Below, piece by piece: positions 60,497 through 64,000 of a stretch of 64,000 nt of DNA. The DNA is from Lentisphaerae bacterium ADurb.Bin082. Its GTDB lineage: Bacteria; Verrucomicrobiota; Lentisphaeria; Oligosphaerales; Oligosphaeraceae. A program made the position numbers and the translations under genes. Location of the stretch: contig MWEG01000109.1 of the NCBI GenBank assembly GCA_002070945.1, positions 1-64,000 of the forward strand, in the 5' to 3' direction. Numbering within the stretch: the stretch's first letter is position 1; each line of letters starts with the position of its first letter. Below the pieces are notes generated by a model that was given only the letters and a program-made list of their open reading frames with translations, did no database searches and was not told where the DNA came from.

Positions 60497-61474
60497 ATGC
60501 CAGAACAGCCTTACATTCCCATGGTGTCGCTCATCACTCCCTGCTACAACTGCAGTGCCTATCTACCACGTTTGCTCGAATCTGTGCTGGCTCAAAATTA
60601 TCCCAGACTCGAGCATGTTTTTATCGATGACGGCAGCACAGACGACACCCATAAAGTCATTGAGTCCTATCGCAGTCAATACGAAGCCAAAGGCATTTCA
60701 ATGGTCTGTCGTCAACAGGAAAATCAAGGCCCCGGTGGAGCCGTGAATCATGGCCTGAAATTATTCACTGGTGAGTTTGTATCAATGCCAGATTCCGATG
60801 ATTTTTTTTACCCTAATGCAATTTCCAAGGCAGTACAATATTTCCAGCTAAATCCTGAATGCGGCATCTTGCAAATAAATAATGACCTGTTTTGGGAAAA
60901 CGATTTGCAAAGACCAGTTGGAACAACGTTTCAACGGCGGAAATATGACAATATTAACGATAAATCGGCTCTGCTGGAAGGCTATCTTCTAGAGAAATAT
61001 CAGGTGATGGCATCTACCGGGTTGATGTTCAGAGCCAGCGCATTCCTAAGCATCAACCCCAAGCGGGAAATTTATCCCAGCAGAAGCGGCCAAAATTGGC
61101 AAGTCATGCTGCCGCTGATATATTTCACGGAACTAGGTCTGCTCGAAGAAGCCCAAGGAGCAATCCTTATCCGTCATAATAGCCATTCGCACGCCTTGCC
61201 CACAACAAAAGACCGCATCCAAAGAGGCATCGAACATGAAAAAATTTTACAGGAGACCTTAAACTCCATGTGTCTGCCTCCAGACCAGGACCTACATTTC
61301 AGGCGTTTGCTGGCCATAAAGTACCACCGCATTCGGGCTAAACTCTACGCAAAAATTGGGGCATGGCAAAAAATGCGGCAAAATCTGTCCGCATTGAAAA
61401 AACTATCGGCAAGCCAATTCACTGATTATGGCGCATACCTGTATTTTCTGCGCTCGCTGGTGTATAAAAAATAA
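60497..61474 (+). CDS. GT2-family glycosyltransferase
   Basis: A 325-residue GT-A enzyme: VSLITPCYNCSAYLPRLLES at the start, VFIDDGSTDDT as nucleotide-binding Asp, then MPDSDDFFYPNA as the DxD region. It transfers a sugar to a surface glycan, probably in the cytoplasm or at the inner membrane. ATG 60497 has AGGAAA about 10 nt upstream. Base composition is visibly more AT-rich than the preceding 60 kb, suggesting acquisition. It is convergent with the FrhB-type gene. Confidence 0.88.
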   Translation: MPEQPYIPMVSLITPCYNCSAYLPRLLESVLAQNYPRLEHVFIDDGSTDDTHKVIESYRSQYEAKGISMVCRQQENQGPGGAVNHGLKLFTGEFVSMPDSDDFFYPNAISKAVQYFQLNPECGILQINNDLFWENDLQRPVGTTFQRRKYDNINDKSALLEGYLLEKYQVMASTGLMFRASAFLSINPKREIYPSRSGQNWQVMLPLIYFTELGLLEEAQGAILIRHNSHSHALPTTKDRIQRGIEHEKILQETLNSMCLPPDQDLHFRRLLAIKYHRIRAKLYAKIGAWQKMRQNLSALKKLSASQFTDYGAYLYFLRSLVYKK

Positions 61475-61506
61475 ACAGGCAATGCCCCTTGGCAATCTTA
61501 CTATAA

Positions 61507-61548
61507 ACCTACAGTCTTTGTGGTGGATTTAGAGCTGTAGGTGTTTCT
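61507..61548. terminator. Hairpin between convergent genes
   Basis: ACCTACAG (61507-61514) pairs with CTGTAGGT (61535-61542), extended by TCT/AGA with one bulge, followed by GTTTCT. It lies between the GT2 (+) and FrhB-type (-) stops and may terminate one or both. Confidence 0.45.
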
Positions 61549-61585
61549 GTTTAAGGAGCGATAATGCGCCAAGGCGAATTATAGC

Positions 61586-62776
61586 TCACTCAAGAGCAGA
61601 ATAACTTTTGATTGCCTCCAATCTTCGTTGCTGCAGCATTTTTTTAAACAGACAAAGAATTTTCTCCATCCGGGTATGTTTTTTCGCATACCATCGTATC
61701 AAGCTGGAAAACTCAACCAGCGGATAATCTATAAAAAACGTCTTGCGCGCAAGGGGCATCGACACAGACTTGATTGCCGGCGGATTTTTTTTCAGGCTGA
61801 ACTTCAGATCGACATCCTGCCAGTTCAACTCTTCTGCGATAGCCGACAAGAACTCTACGCCTTTCGAGCTATGCGCAAAAATGAGCGAGGTGCCTCGATC
61901 ATCGTCCAGACCCGGATACTTTTTCCAGACGCCCCAGAAATCGCCCAAGGTGATATCAGCAATGTGCCCCAATGTTTTATACTGGCAATTGTAGCAGGTC
62001 AAACGCAGGCAGCAATTAGAGACAAACAGCCGGAAGTATAGGTCATCCCTATGGTCTTGCACCAGTTTCCGACCGTCTGCAAACTGCATGGCAAATGAAA
62101 ATGCCCGCCAGCCATGCTCCTTGTCACGAAAAGAACATCCTGTAACAGGAGAATGGTATTTTTGCTTCAGCCAGGCAAGATAATCGCGCCACAATTTAGG
62201 CGATGGAACACCATGGCATATAAAATCCACGCATAAAAGACGTGTAACATCCATCGAGGCTAAATAACTGCGCAACGCAGCGACCTGACAAGGAGCGCCG
62301 GCAAACAACACCCAACGGCTATTCAATAAATCTTCTTTAACTTGGCTAAAAATGTTGCCGAGATCGCTTTGCACATATTTCGAACCGAATAACCTCTGGC
62401 AGTCGACCCAAGTCTCGGCACGTATATGTGCAACTGACAAACTCGAAGTAAAAGCTGCACCAAAGACAACACCGCCCCTTGATAAAACCTGCTTGGCTAA
62501 CAGTGGAAATATGGCGCCAGAGGAGGCCTGCTTGAGCAAATCAGGATCACGAGCACTACCTCCACGTACCAGCAATGGGGCCCTGTTTGCATCCTTACGG
62601 ATGGATAATTGCGGGCAGGACTGCCGGCATTTCCCGCAATCCACGCAGCGGCTACCGTCAATCACAGGTTGAAGAAAACCTTCAGCATCTTCCTGCATGG
62701 ATATGCATTGTCGGGGGCAAACAGCTATGCAAACGCCACAGCCAATGCATTTATTGGCTCCGATCACTTCTTTCAT
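61586..62776 (-). CDS. FrhB/FdhB-type ferredoxin-flavoprotein (coenzyme F420 hydrogenase beta-subunit family)
   Basis: A 396-residue protein. The N-terminal 2[4Fe-4S] motifs are CIGCGVCIAVCP and CVDCGKCRQSCP; then come the FrhB family segments WVLFAGAPCQVAAL, VDFICHGVPSPKLW and ITLGDFWGVW, plus CCLRLTCYNCQYK with extra Cys. Members of this family often lie in surface-polysaccharide clusters beside pyruvyl transferases and glycosyltransferases; their exact reaction there is not known. ATG 62776 is inside the 3' end of the kinase gene (26-bp overlap). Confidence 0.9.
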   Translation of the reverse strand: MKEVIGANKCIGCGVCIAVCPRQCISMQEDAEGFLQPVIDGSRCVDCGKCRQSCPQLSIRKDANRAPLLVRGGSARDPDLLKQASSGAIFPLLAKQVLSRGGVVFGAAFTSSLSVAHIRAETWVDCQRLFGSKYVQSDLGNIFSQVKEDLLNSRWVLFAGAPCQVAALRSYLASMDVTRLLCVDFICHGVPSPKLWRDYLAWLKQKYHSPVTGCSFRDKEHGWRAFSFAMQFADGRKLVQDHRDDLYFRLFVSNCCLRLTCYNCQYKTLGHIADITLGDFWGVWKKYPGLDDDRGTSLIFAHSSKGVEFLSAIAEELNWQDVDLKFSLKKNPPAIKSVSMPLARKTFFIDYPLVEFSSLIRWYAKKHTRMEKILCLFKKMLQQRRLEAIKSYSALE

Positions 62777-63623
62777 TCACTAGCTCCTGAAAAAAAGTTG
62801 CATTGATTTCGTTTCTTGCCGGATATAAAAGTAACGCAATCTGCATTATTTTGTTGAGTTTTTTATCGATAGTTTGCCGCATGCCGGGCATCTGCAAAAA
62901 ATAGCCTTGCAGAAAAGCCTTCCAGGCCACCATGTTCAACTTGCACGGCGCCAAATGATAAATGCCTCCTAACACCTGGGCGACATTGCGCAGCATCAAA
63001 CGTTCGGGCAGGCGCCACAAAATGCGTACGTCATCACAATCTATGAGGGTTACCTTCCCGTCTTCATCCACAACAAAATTGCTCGGTTTCAAATCATTGT
63101 GAAATACATGCAAGCGATGAAGGTTCCCGCAGATCAGCCCGGCCTGATAAAACGCATTGCTGACTTTCTCAACAACGCACTGACGCCTCCGAAAAGTCAA
63201 ATCATGCTCGCCGACATCGGCAAAAAATAAAAAACCTGTCTTTTCGGAAGAATTGCGGTACCAGCCCAAGCATTGAGCAGTGCCATGCAAGCGCCAACTT
63301 CCCAACCACCCTAGTGCATCAGGGGAAAAACGCAGCCAGGTCCGCGTACGACGGTATTCTTTGACAATGATTTTTCGGCCTCCAGGCAATTTCACACGGG
63401 ACAGGCAACGCTTGTCATCATATTTCAGGCATTCCCGTTTATGTTTATGATTTTCATGGGCCTGCAATAAATGATCCAATTCTTCTTCCGTCATCCGCCC
63501 CAGCCTGGCCATGCCGTCGGCACGCACAAGCTTCCTGATGTCCCCGCCACCCTCCAGCAGCTGCCTGCGTCTCTTTCGCCATGCGGCGCCAGTTATTATA
63601 CAAATTCTGTTTTCAGCAATCAT
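62751..63623 (-). CDS. LPS-kinase-like / sugar kinase protein
   Basis: A 290-residue protein kinase-fold enzyme: ATP lysine in GRKIIVKEY, catalytic loop HNDLKPSNFVV (HxDxxxxN) and metal loop VTLIDCDDVR, with DD in place of DFG. This fits the lipopolysaccharide kinase/RIO-like clan. Its position between a pyruvyl transferase and an FrhB-type gene suggests phosphorylation of a surface-glycan sugar. The ATG overlaps the preceding stop as ATGA. More AT-rich than the rest of the window. Confidence 0.75.
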   Translation of the reverse strand: MIAENRICIITGAAWRKRRRQLLEGGGDIRKLVRADGMARLGRMTEEELDHLLQAHENHKHKRECLKYDDKRCLSRVKLPGGRKIIVKEYRRTRTWLRFSPDALGWLGSWRLHGTAQCLGWYRNSSEKTGFLFFADVGEHDLTFRRRQCVVEKVSNAFYQAGLICGNLHRLHVFHNDLKPSNFVVDEDGKVTLIDCDDVRILWRLPERLMLRNVAQVLGGIYHLAPCKLNMVAWKAFLQGYFLQMPGMRQTIDKKLNKIMQIALLLYPARNEINATFFQELVNERSDRSQ

Positions 63624-64000
63624 TTGTCAGCCAACCCTTGTCTCAACAAATCCAAGGATTGTTGCCTTTCCACAGCCAGACGGGTGTGTGCCGCAGGAAA
63701 ATCAATCGCAGCCGCACAGCATTCCACGGTCATAGCTTCCGGGTTTAATGCCAACCGCTCATTCAGTTGCAGTTTGCCCAAAAACGATGTAAAGCGGGAC
63801 AGCCCTCGCGTATAATTTGCAATCGTAATAAATGGCCGCTGAAACAAAATGGCAAAAATAGTCCCGTGGAAAGAATCTGTCACAATAAACTTGGCAGTGC
63901 GAAACGCTGCCAGCCAATCCTCCATCCGCGGCTGGACTTTTCCATCGCAGGGTTTGGTCGAAAAATCCTGTCTGCCGGAAAACTGCCCGGAGCGGAACAG
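63620..64000 (-). CDS. Polysaccharide pyruvyl transferase, C-terminal part (gene continues beyond the window)
   Basis: The frame is open from 63620 to the window edge, with no start found. The visible about 126 residues include FIVTDSFHGTIFAILFQRPF and NYTRGLSRFTSFL, the recognised C-terminal signature of WcaK/CsaB-type pyruvyl transferases (the TDSFHG motif). Such enzymes add ketal-linked pyruvate to surface polysaccharides. It is the first gene of a coupled minus-strand set with the kinase (4-bp overlap) and FrhB-type gene. Confidence 0.85.
   Translation of the reverse strand: MFRSGQFSGRQDFSTKPCDGKVQPRMEDWLAAFRTAKFIVTDSFHGTIFAILFQRPFITIANYTRGLSRFTSFLGKLQLNERLALNPEAMTVECCAAAIDFPAAHTRLAVERQQSLDLLRQGLADK

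Noticed and set aside
1-64000. tRNA, rRNA, tmRNA, RNase P or riboswitch genes
   Set aside because: Spacers were read for T-loop words, long stems and known riboswitch cores; none was convincing. A covariance-model search would be decisive.

Overview
The window reads as a chromosomal segment of a GC-rich, Gram-negative bacterium of the PVC group, most likely a Lentisphaerota (Victivallis-like) or Kiritimatiellota relative. This placement is inferred from gene content and was not tested by phylogeny. The clues are a secreted DUF4838 glycosidase-like protein with C-terminal carbohydrate-binding modules, several Gfo/Idh oxidoreductases, three zinc-ligand-less MDR dehydrogenases, LPS-core kinases and a glycosyltransferase, an alginate-export-type porin, and a reduced division cluster. 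No rRNA, tRNA, CRISPR array, transposase or prophage gene was recognised.

Layout, left to right. 0.2-4.9 kb: SIS phosphosugar protein, YggS, DciA-like protein and a Prc/Tsp tail-specific protease. 4.9-7.8 kb (minus strand): a shortened division cluster of mraZ, a small FtsL-like membrane protein, a penicillin-binding-protein pedestal WITHOUT a transpeptidase domain, and a SEDS (FtsW/RodA) glycosyltransferase. 8.3-13.8 kb: DUF4838 exoprotein, DAHP synthase-chorismate mutase fusion, polytopic glycosyltransferase-like protein. 13.9-19.6 kb: MDR dehydrogenase, TatD, TsaE, SurA-like PPIase, KdsD and a methyltransferase. 19.7-25.2 kb: a divergent sugar-oxidation/hydrolase locus around a control region with inverted repeats. 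25.3-28.3 kb: LPS-core kinases and a WaaG-like transferase. 28.5-33.6 kb: alginate-type porin, Gfo/Idh, a 50-aa membrane protein, a secreted EF-hand protein and a third MDR.

33.7-42.6 kb (minus strand): EamA transporter, Lon, GDPD, flavodoxin-like reductase, NtrC-type regulator, signal peptidase I and Asd. 42.9-47.6 kb (plus strand): secreted beta-helix protein, then a translationally coupled enolase-superfamily racemase and M20 amidohydrolase. 47.8-59.8 kb (minus strand): secreted thioredoxin, nagA-nagB, ribE-ribD, UPF1-like helicase, a low-complexity membrane protein, a 3-beta-HSD-like reductase, and a three-domain acyl-ligase/ACP/acyltransferase. 60.5-64 kb: a visibly more AT-rich surface-polysaccharide locus (GT2; FrhB-type protein; sugar kinase; pyruvyl transferase running off the end).

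Together the genes suggest a saccharolytic life style (secreted hydrolases, porin, oxidoreductases, amino-sugar catabolism) and active envelope building (LPS, lipid remodelling, SEDS glycan synthesis). The most notable features are the SEDS/transpeptidase-less PBP cluster, two homologous long hairpins at convergent gene ends, a three-copy 40-bp intergenic repeat, and palindromic operator-like sites upstream of carbohydrate genes.
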